DNA of 64,000 nucleotides from Acanthosepion pharaonis. Taxonomy: Eukaryota > Mollusca > Cephalopoda > Sepiida > Sepiidae. Numbering within the stretch: the stretch's first letter is position 1; every line of letters starts with the position of its first letter. The DNA lies in NCBI GenBank assembly GCA_903632075.3, contig CAHIKZ030005409.1, positions 62,001 through 126,000 of the forward strand. The letters run 5' to 3'. The translations under genes were made by a program, and so were the position numbers. Below, piece after piece: positions 55,561 to 64,000 of the stretch. The notes beneath the pieces are model-generated. The model ran no database searches. It saw nothing but the letters and a program-made list of their open reading frames with translations, and was not told the origin of the DNA.

Positions 55561-56150
55561 GGAATAGGTTAGTTTGGGTTTGTTATTAGTGTTTTTTTTT
55601 TTTTTTTTTTTTTTCTTCATTCAAGTTAATTTAGCTAGGGTATGTATGCTCATTAGACCCTTTTATATTTTGCCCCCACTTTCCTTAATTCCCCTCCTCT
55701 GTTAGGTATCTGGTAGATGGAGGATGCCTTTCACTTTTTGGGCATAATTTTTTGCATTTGTTGTTGTGTTTGAGTGAGTGTGTGTCTTTGTGAGTGTTAG
55801 GTTGTCTGATTGATATTTTTTTTTTTTTTTTTTCATTATTCAAGTTCCAAATTAATTTTGTCTCTGATGTCTCTGCCACATTTAGTGATTTTGGAGTGGT
55901 TTATTACTAATACTGTGTTGCTTAGTATAAATTTTTAAATGTTATTTTTGTATTCCCCACCCTCCACAGTCAAAATTGTACATATGGGAACTTGTTAAGA
56001 CTTGATGGATTCTGAGGTATTATGGTGGTTACTGGTAAGAATGGTAAGTAAGAATGTTTCTGTTTTAGAACAAGGGTTAGCCTGTTATAGCATATCTAGT
56101 TTAGGTTTGTTTTGACTTTATTTAAAAGACAGAAGACCAACTTTCCCCTT
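55561..56150 (+). mobile_element. Tx1/L1-like LINE 3' UTR
   Basis: It follows the ORF2 remnant and matches 31365-31945 over about 560 bp, including 'ttagctagggtatgtatg', 'ctgccacatttagtgatt' and 'gaggtattatggtgg'. T runs at 55591-55614 and 55818-55835 are insertions relative to the other copy. Target duplications were not resolved. Confidence 0.8.
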
Positions 56151-56469
56151 TAGGGGGTGCTTTTTGGCCTTCTTTTCTATTTGTTTCCTGTAGTTTAAAT
56201 TCTTTTGAACTTCCCGTTTGCCTACAGGAAGTTATTAGCATTTGAATTTTAGATTTGGACTTTATCATTTTGGTAGCAGAGTTTAAAAATGTTTGTGTGA
56301 ATGGCATCTACTCACATTTGGTAACAAAAAGACTACTCACAATGAAAATTGGAAGTTGAATTATGGCAAATGTTTATATATAAATGGATATAAACAAGAG
56401 AAGGTATAGCATTTGGCACTTCTCCTTGGAAGGAAAAGTCATGAGAAATTGCCACAATTATAGATAAGT

Positions 56470-58960
56470 CTGGCTTTGTTTAATGATGGTGTTAAAAATG
56501 TTCTAACAAAATTTGATAAATTTCAAATATGAAAAGGATAAGACGTACCAAATGTATGAAGCCTATACAAAATTTGAAAATTTTAAGAAGACTGAGGTAG
56601 TGTCAATGCTAGACTACATAGTGTGAACAGTTAAATAAGAAGTAGACCAGTTTAAAAATTAACACATGTATTATTGGCCCTGAAATTGTGATACAATTTT
56701 AATGAACAACAAAAACAGTTGTTTTTAATAGCATGCCCACAAATGATGTATGAAACCATGAAACATGTTCTGACCAGGATATTTACTACTGCCAAAACAG
56801 AACTGAAGATAAATACTGAAATGGAAATAAAAGAAGCAATAATGACAGAAAATTATGATAGAGGCAAGGAACTATTTAGAGGATCTATGTATAGAGGAAA
56901 AAGATACAAAAGACACAGTAGAAGGACAATTAATCCTGTATTTAATTAAATTTACTAAACAGTAAGTCCCTAACATGACATGGCAGTATTATGCTGAATA
57001 TTGGTCATGTTCAGCCCATCTATTGATTAAATAATTATGAACGGAGCACTGTCATTTCTTTTTCTTTGGATGACATGATCAGAGTACTAGGTGTTTGAAT
57101 CTTTTTGCACAGAAGTTCTTTAGTTTTTGAAGGAAGCATGCCCCAGTGTGCTGCTATTTCCATCAATGTGCCAGACTTTAGTGCAGAGTTTGACTGTCAT
57201 AAAAACAAGTATGGACCGCCTCATGGAGTGGGCAAATGGACAACCACCTATAGCCCTAAAGAATAGTGTCAGAATACTCAGTACCCAACTATGCACAGGA
57301 TGAATATGAGATGGAATATATATCGTGGATGGATAATGGATAAAAAAGTGGCCATAGAAAAACAAATTTGGCCCATCTAAGTGAAGGTTCAAAAGAATAA
57401 TTTGCCTAACCCTCTAGTCTTAGACTTAAATGTGGCACCTTATCACGAAAACTGTAATTGGCTCAGTACTGTCTCAAGGCAAAGCCATTGTGAATGCCAC
57501 GTCTGCATATATTGATGACATTTATGTTGGTAATTCAGTTTGATTCCTGCAATCTGTGAGAGAACACCGGACTACGTCTTTATGCAAGATTAGAAGATGG
57601 AACTAAGATGTTGCAACTGCAGGTCTGGAGTTGGATATTAAGCATTCTCTGATGGAGGTGAGGTGGAAAAAACTCTAAAATCTGGACTAAAAATGACAAC
57701 AACTATGTGTTCAAATTTAATGTGGATTTTATTGGGCCATTTTCTCATTTGCTGCAACATGTTGGCAACTAGAGGAAGTAACAAGCAAGCCATTAACCAC
57801 AGGATGGGATTGCATCCTAACTGTTAGCCAGAATATTGAGGATGTCACGTAGGAGGAGACTGGTGTGTGAGTGTTCAGGAAAAAATGTGAACAATTCAAA
57901 GTCAAAAGTGATACTAAAAGTAAATGGAAATGTCATCGAGGATTTCTTTATGGCTTTCACCCAGCTGGAGATTTTAAACACATCATTTTGGCTGAGCTGG
58001 ACGTCTTGATAAAGGGTATCAATTTTTTCCAGTGGCATTTATTTTTATTACATCTTTTCTTTGATTTAAATGTGTCCATCTGTGGATGAACAAACAACTG
58101 GCAAGGAATGAATAATTACCTAAAAAACAAAATGGGGAAATGAAAAGAACTGGCGGTTGAACATATTTTGCAGTTCTTGTGGCTGTATACAGTTTTAAGG
58201 AACCAGATGGGTATAACAGTGGTCAATAACAATCTAAATCTGGCAGACCATCTTAATAGGGTGCTATCAGAATTTGGTTAAAACTACAGAGGAATAAAAA
58301 GAGCCAGTACAATAAGTCAATCAGAGCCATTCGAAAAAAAAACCAAGTTTGGTTTGGTTTGTTTTCATCTACGGTATATCAACTGACAAATGGAGGTTAG
58401 GGTTTAAAAAGGACTCTATTTTTGTTAGATTGGTAGATTTTGTTTCATTATTCAGATTTTGTAAATTTTTGGTTCAAAATGAATGTGAGACTTGCCAATC
58501 CATTGACCCTCTGATGCATTATATTAAAAAGGATTTTTTGACTTTGAGGAACAACTAGTTTCAGGGTTAACATTAGACATCACTGGGACCATGATAGTAA
58601 GCATTATATGACAATCATTGATTGTGAACTCAAGCAACGATATAGTGACCACTGCTCGACAAGATTCTATGATCAAAGTTTGTCAGTTGAAGTCAATTTT
58701 TTATGAATATCCAGGACACTTGAGATATTGATTGACAATGACACAGCAGGATGGAAAAAACCATTGTGAGAATTTTTGACTAATGTAGTGTACGTTTGTA
58801 ATTCCAATGTGCCGGAAATGGCATAGAAAGAAGCCACTAAGCATCAAAACCATTTGGTTGGAAAGCAAGTGCTCTATACTGGTTTGATCTACTGGTATGT
58901 CACGCTAAAAAGGTAGTTCTGTTACCAAGAGTAGTTTTCAGATGGAGACTAAAGGAACAA
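56470..58960 (+). pseudogene. LTR-retrotransposon gag-pol relic (RT, RNase H, integrase; possibly BEL/Pao-like)
   Basis: The + strand frame 56719-56949 is a basic gag-like piece ('IKEAIMTENYDRGKELFRGS'). At 57490-57530 'ATSAYIDDIYVGNS' is RT motif C with YIDD at 57508-57519. At 57940-58030 'FHPAGDFKHIILAELDVLIKG' resembles the RNase H block (HINxAELDAxxKGxN). At 58480-58530 'CETCQSIDPL' is the CxxC of the integrase zinc finger, followed near 58600 by 'HYMTIIDC' (first integrase Asp region) and near 58730 by 'IDNDTA' (second Asp, family TDNxxAF). Many stops. The first integrase block resembles elements described in other invertebrates; I am not certain of the superfamily. LTRs not found. Confidence 0.6.
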
Positions 58961-59055
58961 CAGATGGTAAATTAGGTTCAATGTACAAAACGTTAAGAAC
59001 TTGAAAATAATACCAAGCTCTCAGCAATCTAGTTGTGATGGTTGGTAGTTTCAAT

Positions 59056-59373
59056 GTCTGATATCGTCTGAGCATTTATCATTTCACCCACGGGAAACAT
59101 CTCAGGCACAAGGCCGGTTTTATTGTGGGTATCCCTGAGCCCGTAGGCTCGGCCAAAAAATAGCCATTCGGTCCGAAAATAGGTTCAGGCCCTGTCTAAA
59201 ACGACGAAACTTGACTTCGGCAAAGCCTCGTCCGGGTTCCTATTCTCTTGTTGAGAGTTCGACAGGAGGCGTTTGAGTCAAAGGCCGCTAAACACCACTG
59301 AGCGAACTGGTGACTATTACTGCTCCTTATTGTCTATGGGAGAGTCCATTACCATAGAATAGTGTGTTTAACA
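59056..59373 (-). repeat. 3' LTR of the Gypsy element (318 bp)
   Basis: On the minus strand it begins TGTTAAACAC right after a purine run (GGGGGAA), as expected after a polypurine tract, and ends CGATATCAGACA, so it has TGT...ACA termini. An AATAAA lies in 'cccacaataaaaccggcc' (minus). It is far richer in CpG than its surroundings. The matching 5' LTR should lie beyond 64000. Flanking bases on the left are TTCAA, the possible start of a target duplication. Confidence 0.75.
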
Positions 59374-59505
59374 TTCCCCCTAAAACTTTACTCCACAGGA
59401 GAAAAATGTTTTTTATTTATTTTACAAATTTTTACAGAAATATGAGAAAAAACAATTTTTTTTTTTTTTTTTTTTTTTATAGCAACATTGTAGCATATTT
59501 CCTAC

Positions 59506-59540
<35 letters not shown>

Positions 59541-59918
59541 CCACTTTTGAATGATCAGTTGCCTTTTTTTTTTTTTTCTTCTGGATCAGCATACCTTAGG
59601 TAAAATTATTTGCAGGGGTTGTTAGATAAAAAAAAAAAATCACGTCCATCGGCGTTTTTTGCGCTGTACTGCTGTCGACCACGTCTGAAGCACATCGTCT
59701 GATCTGGTTAATGTGCCTTCTGCACGTGAATTTTTCGCCTTTCACCAAGTACATCAAATTGCCAATCTGCTTTTCTATTTTTCCAATCTCCCAGAATGAT
59801 TTATTCTGCTTATAGACCTTAAAATATATTTTTTCACCAGGATTGTATTTTTTTACTTGAATAAATTTTTCTCTACCTGGCTTTGTCTTTTTTGGTAATA
59901 ATTTGTCGAAGACAGATC
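59374..59918 (-). mobile_element. Gypsy element: integrase C-terminal region and 3' untranslated part
   Basis: The minus frame below 59918, after a stop or frameshift, shows 'YKQNKSFWEIGKIEKQIGN' and 'VKGEKFTCRRHINQIRR'. This is the SH3-like integrase tail (FWExGxIxKRxGNxxYxVxGxxxxRHxNQLR) of this Gypsy group. It is followed by T runs (59459-59479, 59508-59539, 59562-59577) and then the LTR. Confidence 0.75.
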
Positions 59919-60656
59919 TTACCGACGTTCGAACATCACCTCGGCTGGTGTTCCGTTATTTGGGGTAATTCTGTATACCTGTAGAAACTTCTGTAGGGCT
60001 TCATCTGCAGGTATTTCCCTAGCTTTCTTTAGAGCTCTTTTCAGAGTGTCCACAAATTTTTCAGCTAACCCGTTTGATCTTGGGTGATATGGAGCTGTGT
60101 TAACATGTTCGACATTGTATTCCTTGCAGAAATCTTTAAATTGTTTCGACGTAAATTGACTTCCGTTGTCCGTCACAATTGTGTCTACTACACCAAACCT
60201 TGCGAACAATTCCAGCAGAAAGTTTTTAGTACTTTGCATTGTCGGATTTCTTATTCTTTGTATCTCAGGCCATTTCGAAAAACTATCCACTACTATGATG
60301 TAATGGTATCCATTCAGTGGACCTGCAAAATCCACATGTAACCTAGACCATGGTAAGTCTGTTTTTGGCCATGGGTTAAATTTTATTGGGGGTGCCTTTG
60401 CAGCTAAAGCACAGCCTTTACATTTTGCCACTGCGTTCTCAATGTCCCTGTCCATATTCGGCCAATATACAAAACTTCGCATTAGGCTCTTCATCCTAGT
60501 GCTGCCCGGGTGACCAGTATGAAAATCCTTTAGTATTTGTTTCTGCAGTGTGTATGGAATCACCACACATTCTCTGTATAACAATACTGTATTGCAAAGC
60601 GACAAAACATTTGTTGTGTACTGGTCCCTCTCGGCTATTTTTCCTTTTATTTTCAA
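59919..60656 (-). CDS. Gypsy integrase ORF (catalytic residues intact)
   Basis: An open frame of 245 codons. Residues 46-82 hold the zinc-binding H-x2-H...C-x2-C (H46, H49, C79, C82; 'FHTGHPGSTRMKSL', 'CKGCALAAKAPP'). The core domain carries D109 ('LHVDFAGPLNGYHY'), D163 ('IVTDNGSQFTS') and E199 ('HPRSNGLAEKF'), with 35 residues between D163 and E199 as in retroviral-type D,D-35-E integrases. The role is insertion of element cDNA into chromosomes. It is part of pol, so the first Met is not a real translation start; the frame should continue from the RNase H part upstream but is broken between 60656 and 60975. It is the best-preserved part of the element. Confidence 0.9.
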   Translation of the reverse strand: MKIKGKIAERDQYTTNVLSLCNTVLLYRECVVIPYTLQKQILKDFHTGHPGSTRMKSLMRSFVYWPNMDRDIENAVAKCKGCALAAKAPPIKFNPWPKTDLPWSRLHVDFAGPLNGYHYIIVVDSFSKWPEIQRIRNPTMQSTKNFLLELFARFGVVDTIVTDNGSQFTSKQFKDFCKEYNVEHVNTAPYHPRSNGLAEKFVDTLKRALKKAREIPADEALQKFLQVYRITPNNGTPAEVMFERR

Positions 60657-60974
60657 AATATACTTGTTCCTTTTATTTTATTTTTTCTACTTCTTTTTTT
60701 TTTTCTAGAGTTACAGGAAGTTCCCGAACTGCATTACACACAGTAAATTTCAGGTCTTCTTCTGACTTCAGTGAGGCAATTACTGTGTCTTCTAATGGTT
60801 TGCTCATTTTGGAATTAACCTGGACAACCCATCAGCATAGCCAAATTTATTCGATGGTATGTACTCCATGCTGAAGTTATAATTTAGCAATATTGTACCC
60901 CATCTCTGTAGGCGGTTGGCTGTATGCGCTGGCAAAACCTTTTTCGATCCAAAATCGAAATTAAAGGCTTATGG
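60657..60974 (-). pseudogene. Gypsy RNase H-integrase connection (frameshifted)
   Basis: Minus translation of 60960-60830 in another frame reads 'FDFGSKKVLPAHTANRLQRW' and 'LLNYNFSMEYIPSNK', then a GYADGLSRL-type end of RNase H. This is the usual connection of the family (SKKGLPxHTANRLQRW...ADGLSRL). Stops separate it from both neighbouring ORFs. Confidence 0.8.
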
Positions 60975-61892
60975 TCAGGTTTGTAGCTTAAAATGTCGAC
61001 CATGGAAAAAACGGTGAAATTTTGCTACTGCAAATATTGTTCCTAGCGCCTCTTTCTCTATCTGAGAATAATTCTTCTCAGCCGGAAGTAGTGCTCTAGA
61101 AGCATGAGCAATTGGTTTTACTTGACCATTTGTCATTTTGTGTAAGATACATGCTCCTACTCCATACGCACTTGCATCACAAGCTACTATGATCTCTAAC
61201 TCTGGGTTGTAATGGGTTAAAAATAATTCCGAGATTAACACATCCTTTATCTTTTCAAATGCTTTTTGGCATTCATTAGTCCATTTCCAGGGATTTCCTT
61301 TCTTCAGTAGTTCATTTAATGGTGCCCGCAGATCATACATTTTAGGGATGTAAATTTGGTAATAATTGGCTAATCCCCAAAAACTTTGTAGTATGGTAAT
61401 ATCATTTGGAGCTGGCATATCTTTTATAGCCGCTGCTCGCTCTGGGTCTGGCCTTCTACCATTCTTATCGATGATCTGCCCTAGATATTTTATTTTCTTC
61501 ATAAAAAACTCACATTTGTTTTCCTTGAGTTTAAATCCAAAATCCTGTATTCTTGAAACTACTGCATTTACATTTTCCACGTGTTCTGCTATACATTTAC
61601 TTCTCAAGAAGATGTCGTCCAGATATGCCACAGCAAAATCAAGACCACCCAGCATCGAATCCATTACTTGTTGGAAAATGGCATGCGCTACTTTAATCCC
61701 AAAAGGTAGTCTGTTAAATTTATACAGACCCAGATGTGTGTTTATCCACAAAAAGTTTTGACGTTTCTTTTCTACCAGCATTTGCAAATATGCGTCGCTG
61801 CGGTCTATCTTTGAAAATATTGTGCCTCCATTAAGCTTTGCAAATACTTCTTCCACTGTTGGTAGCGGATAATTATAGTCTTTGAGTGCCAA
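60975..61892 (-). CDS. Gypsy reverse transcriptase-RNase H ORF
   Basis: An open frame of 305 codons. RT motif A is at residues 27-37 ('SKIDRSDAYLQ'; the usual L after ID is R). 'LGLYKFNRLPFGIK' spans 55-67. Motif C YLDD lies at residues 90-93, with both Asp present. 'IKYLGQIIDKNGRRPDPERA' follows, the standard post-palm segment, then 'WKWTNECQKAFEKIKDVL'. RNase H begins with 'IVACDASAYGVGACIL' (first catalytic Asp), then 'AHASRALLPAEKNYSQIEKE' and 'FAVAKFHRFFHGRHFKLQT', after which a stop replaces the expected DHKPL. The N-terminal RT residues lie upstream, beyond the palindromic disruption at 61947-62018. The family resembles K02A2.6-like Gypsy pol proteins. Confidence 0.9.
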   Translation of the reverse strand: MALKDYNYPLPTVEEVFAKLNGGTIFSKIDRSDAYLQMLVEKKRQNFLWINTHLGLYKFNRLPFGIKVAHAIFQQVMDSMLGGLDFAVAYLDDIFLRSKCIAEHVENVNAVVSRIQDFGFKLKENKCEFFMKKIKYLGQIIDKNGRRPDPERAAAIKDMPAPNDITILQSFWGLANYYQIYIPKMYDLRAPLNELLKKGNPWKWTNECQKAFEKIKDVLISELFLTHYNPELEIIVACDASAYGVGACILHKMTNGQVKPIAHASRALLPAEKNYSQIEKEALGTIFAVAKFHRFFHGRHFKLQT

Positions 61893-61932
61893 ATTTAAAC
61901 CTGTGGAGAAATCAGCACAAACACGAATTTCT

Positions 61933-62166
61933 TTAGACTTTTTTTTTTTTACGTATACCGTCGGTATACGTAAAAGTTGAGTATAGTGACTGGGCTACAT
62001 TCACTATACTCAACTTTTTCAAGTACACCGTTTTTTTTTCTAATCTGTCCAATTCTTTATCCATCTGTTCAATTGAGGCAAACGGCACATTCTTTTTCTT
62101 TTTGAATACCGCCTGAGCATTTTCTTTTAGTTGGAATTTTGCCTCCATCTTTGTACACGTTCCCAA
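61933..62166 (-). pseudogene. Gypsy pol: protease-RT junction, disrupted
   Basis: The minus frame opens with 'GTCTKMEAKFQLKENAQAVF', then 'VPFASIEQMDKELDRLEK'. This is the start of the RT region (family LKxGxxPxFxKxRxVPFA...ELxRLE). It should run on into a block like SxWxxPTVYVKKKxKEIRVCADFS. Instead the palindromic insertion at 61947-62018 intervenes. After it, the KEIRVCADFSTGLN-type residues resume in a different frame (61930-61893). Confidence 0.8.
61947..62018. repeat. Double palindrome inside the Gypsy pol gene
   Basis: 14-bp arms at 61947-61960 and 61962-61975 (one base between), and 18-bp arms at 61972-61989 and 62001-62018 (11 bases between), all perfect. The two share bases 61972-61975. 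The middle part is an inverted copy of the coding sequence on each side. Confidence 0.9.
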
Positions 62167-62339
62167 ACCTGGAGAAAAACAGTAGAAATGTTTCCTTCAA
62201 TTTTTTGTACTAATTTTGGGGTTTAAATTTTCAACCTTGTAACAGAAAGAATTTATTGGTAATCCCATAATTGAAATTCTCTTATCTAATCCATACCAAG
62301 TAAGTTCATGGTATTTTCTATGACAAATAGTTTAGCTTT

Positions 62340-62520
62340 TCGCGTTTTTTTATTTAACGTGACGTTTGTAAACAAATTCTCCAATAAATTGTATTTTTCT
62401 CCCGTCACACGGACCTCGCGATTTTATTTGTCTTCATTAAAGTTGGTTTCCCCAACTTCTTCCACATATTCAAATTTATGATAGATAGGTCAGAACCAAT
62501 GTCGAGTTGCATTTTTTATT
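62340..62520 (-). pseudogene. Gypsy aspartic protease (retropepsin) remnant
   Basis: The minus strand from 62513 reads 'MQLDIGSDLSIINLN', the retropepsin active site D-[TS]-G with Thr replaced by Ile. Frameshifted, it continues with 'VTLNKKTRKAKLFVIENTMN' and 'LLGMD', the expected flap and C-terminal region (family VxLNxKTxxLxMFVxxxxxxLxGTD). It lies between the zinc knuckle and the RT, the normal order. Confidence 0.8.
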
Positions 62521-62629
62521 TTTTATTACTTATTTCAATGGTAACAAATTTTCTAGTTATTCCATCGTTCACTTCGTTGAACTTTAATTTTCTTATTTTA
62601 TTGTTTTTATTTTTTGACCTGCAGTGTGA

Positions 62630-62745
62630 GCTTTTTATGCCCCACTTTTTCACAGTTGAAACATTTTTTATTCCTAAAATTGCAATATCTGTACCAGTGA
62701 AGTTCACCATAAACAAAACATGGCTTCGGGAGTTTTTGTTTATTT
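62630..62745 (-). pseudogene. Gypsy gag CCHC zinc knuckles (degenerate)
   Basis: The minus strand reads 'KPCFVYGELHWYRYC' and 'KKCFNCEKVGHKKL'. The first knuckle has Tyr for the second Cys; the second lacks the final Cys. They bind RNA in the intact family. The frame 62779-62516 is a different frame and not coding. Confidence 0.8.
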
Positions 62746-62859
62746 TTCCTGGTATTTCACTTTTTTTCATAATCCCCAATTTTAGAATTCTTTTTGGTAG
62801 ACTGACTTTCTTTTTTTGTAGCGTATTTTTTTTTCTTACATGTGAAACGCCAGACTGTT

Positions 62860-63640
62860 TTATTTTTTAAAATCTTTCTTTATGCTAACATATCTTGTGC
62901 AGTCTTCTGCCAATTTCTGTACCAAAATCCTTGGTTCGTTTTCCAATTTTGAAAGTACCAATTTCCTCAATTCTGCGTCTCTTTCTGAAACTAAACCCTG
63001 AACAAATATTAAACACTTGAAATTGTCAGCGCTTAATTCTGCTAGTTTGAATTCTTCACAATGCTTGTTCACATTAGCTGCATATGTTATAAAGTCTTGT
63101 TATCCTCTTTCATCAGATTCAAACATTTCCACCTTTTGTGAAACAAAGATGTCTTTTTACTAAATAATTCACTTAACTTTTACTGAGGCGGTAAATATAT
63201 TAACTCGCTAGTTTTTTTCGGTAAAATGTAGTTTACCAATTTCTCATGTTCAGCAGTTCCTAACTTGCTTAAAAGAAGTCTAACCTTCTTTCCTTCAAAC
63301 CACATGTGGCAGTCCTCGTCATACACGTCCGTATATTTTTAAAAATACTCTTCAAAAGTTATTTCTTCGTCTGGACTGTACATGAATATTTCAATCGAAT
63401 TCCATATTGTATTCTCTGAGAAAGAAACATTTTGTAAATTTTCCTCTTTCCTCTTAGTTATTTCCAGAATTTTGTTTTGAAACTCCTTATGCATCAGTTC
63501 CATTTCTCGTTGAAATTGAATCTATTAAAGGTTTCCTCCTGAAGTTGCATCTGGAATGTTTTCTGTACGTCCAGTATTGTCTTTTGTTGTTTCGCCTGGA
63601 ACTTAAAAAATTCCTGGAATATATTTTTGCATTCCTCCAT
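62860..63640 (-). pseudogene. Gypsy gag remnant
   Basis: It starts at an ATG on 63640 ('MEECKNIFQEFFKFQAKQQK', typical of the Gln/Lys-rich gag start of this group). It is then broken by many stops and frameshifts. 63072-62860 again reads well: 'KLAELSADNFKCLIFVQGL' and 'ELRKLVLSKLENEP', a conserved gag helix region of the family. The capsid is not functional. Confidence 0.75.
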
Positions 63641-64000
63641 CTTCGCAAAAAAGTTTACACAATGCTTAAATATTGTAGAGTGGGGTCCAAAACGAATTTG
63701 TAATTCGTGACCTATTTGAGCAAACTGTCTTATCGAGAAAAAATAAAATTCTTTTCTCAGTTGGGAATACGACTGATTTTTATGTCACTAAGTTGACGTT
63801 TTGTCTTTCGAAATAAAACTTTGCCAAGTTTTTTTTTTTTTTTTTATGTGAAACCGAGTTGTTGTCACCGAAAATTTGACAAGCAAATTTTTTTTTTTCT
63901 TTTCCTACATATGAAACACGAATTTCGTCACTAAAATAACGTGAGTGAATTTTATTTTTTTTTTTTCACTGTATGAAACACAATCCCACATACACCACGT
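63641..64000 (-). mobile_element. Gypsy element 5' untranslated region (runs off the window)
   Basis: It precedes the gag ATG on the minus strand. It contains three loosely repeated phrases with 'atgtgaaac(c/a)cga' or 'atgaaacac', each followed by A or T runs (63845, 63909, 63973). The 5' LTR and primer-binding site are expected just beyond 64000. Confidence 0.6.

Noticed and set aside
61366..61761. 131-codon + strand open frame
   Set aside because: Shadow of the Gypsy RT ORF on the minus strand. The frames at 60084-60341 and 60548-60874 are likewise shadows.
62478..62870. 130-codon + strand frame with hydrophobic Phe/Leu-rich residues, membrane-protein-like
   Set aside because: It lies opposite the Gypsy protease and zinc knuckle; hydrophobicity results from T-rich DNA.
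1..64000. tRNA, rRNA, CRISPR array, prokaryotic operon or phage-like system
   Set aside because: None seen; all protein-level signals are an animal host gene or eukaryotic transposable elements.

Overview
This window is animal nuclear DNA: AT-rich, full of introns, simple repeats, long A/T homopolymers and decayed transposable elements. It has no operons or ribosome binding sites, and I see no tRNA, rRNA or CRISPR array. The mix of repeats (Penelope-like elements, a Ty3/Gypsy element of the K02A2.6-like type, Tx1/L1-like and Jockey/CR1-like LINEs, Tc1/mariner and hAT relics, many (AT)n tracts) suggests a lophotrochozoan, most likely a coleoid cephalopod such as an octopus. That assignment is inference from repeat style, not proof.

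The one clear host gene is the 5' part of USP19 on the + strand. Seven coding exons (16248-16488, 26952-27080, 36178-36308, 38993-39128, 46682-46728, 47439-47539, 50334-50405) join in consistent phase into about 285 codons. They encode a low-complexity N-terminus and two CS (CHORD/SGT1, p23-like) domains. The peptidase C19 domain, MYND finger and membrane anchor must lie beyond base 64000, because intron 7 runs off the right edge. A probable bidirectional promoter lies just upstream (15888-16247). A candidate first coding exon (MAEEG, then a splice donor) of a divergent minus-strand gene starts at 15887.

Left of the gene (1-15870) there are a Penelope-like element with its terminal repeats (2625-3960), two Tc1-type transposase relics (4200-4985, 5740-6440) around a small inverted-repeat element, and two converging Penelope-like RT fragments (10225-11355). 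The USP19 introns carry an LTR remnant (19734-19980), Jockey/CR1-like LINE pieces, a 2.2 kb element with 54-bp inverted repeats (21292-23459), a short insertion with a 14-bp target duplication and an internal minisatellite (23632-24058), a mariner relic, a 400-bp pyrimidine tract, a second Gypsy relic, an hAT relic, and a Penelope-derived foldback element that makes up most of intron 5.

The right end (52800-64000) is almost solid retrotransposon: a Tx1/L1-like LINE (+), an LTR-retrotransposon pol relic (+), then a minus-strand Gypsy element with its 3' LTR, intact integrase ORF, RT/RNase H, protease, zinc knuckle and gag. I found no evidence of an undescribed multi-gene system. The most unusual items are structural: the foldback element in intron 5, a snap-back palindromic duplication inside the Gypsy pol gene, a perfect 40-bp hairpin in intron 4, and the divergent promoter.
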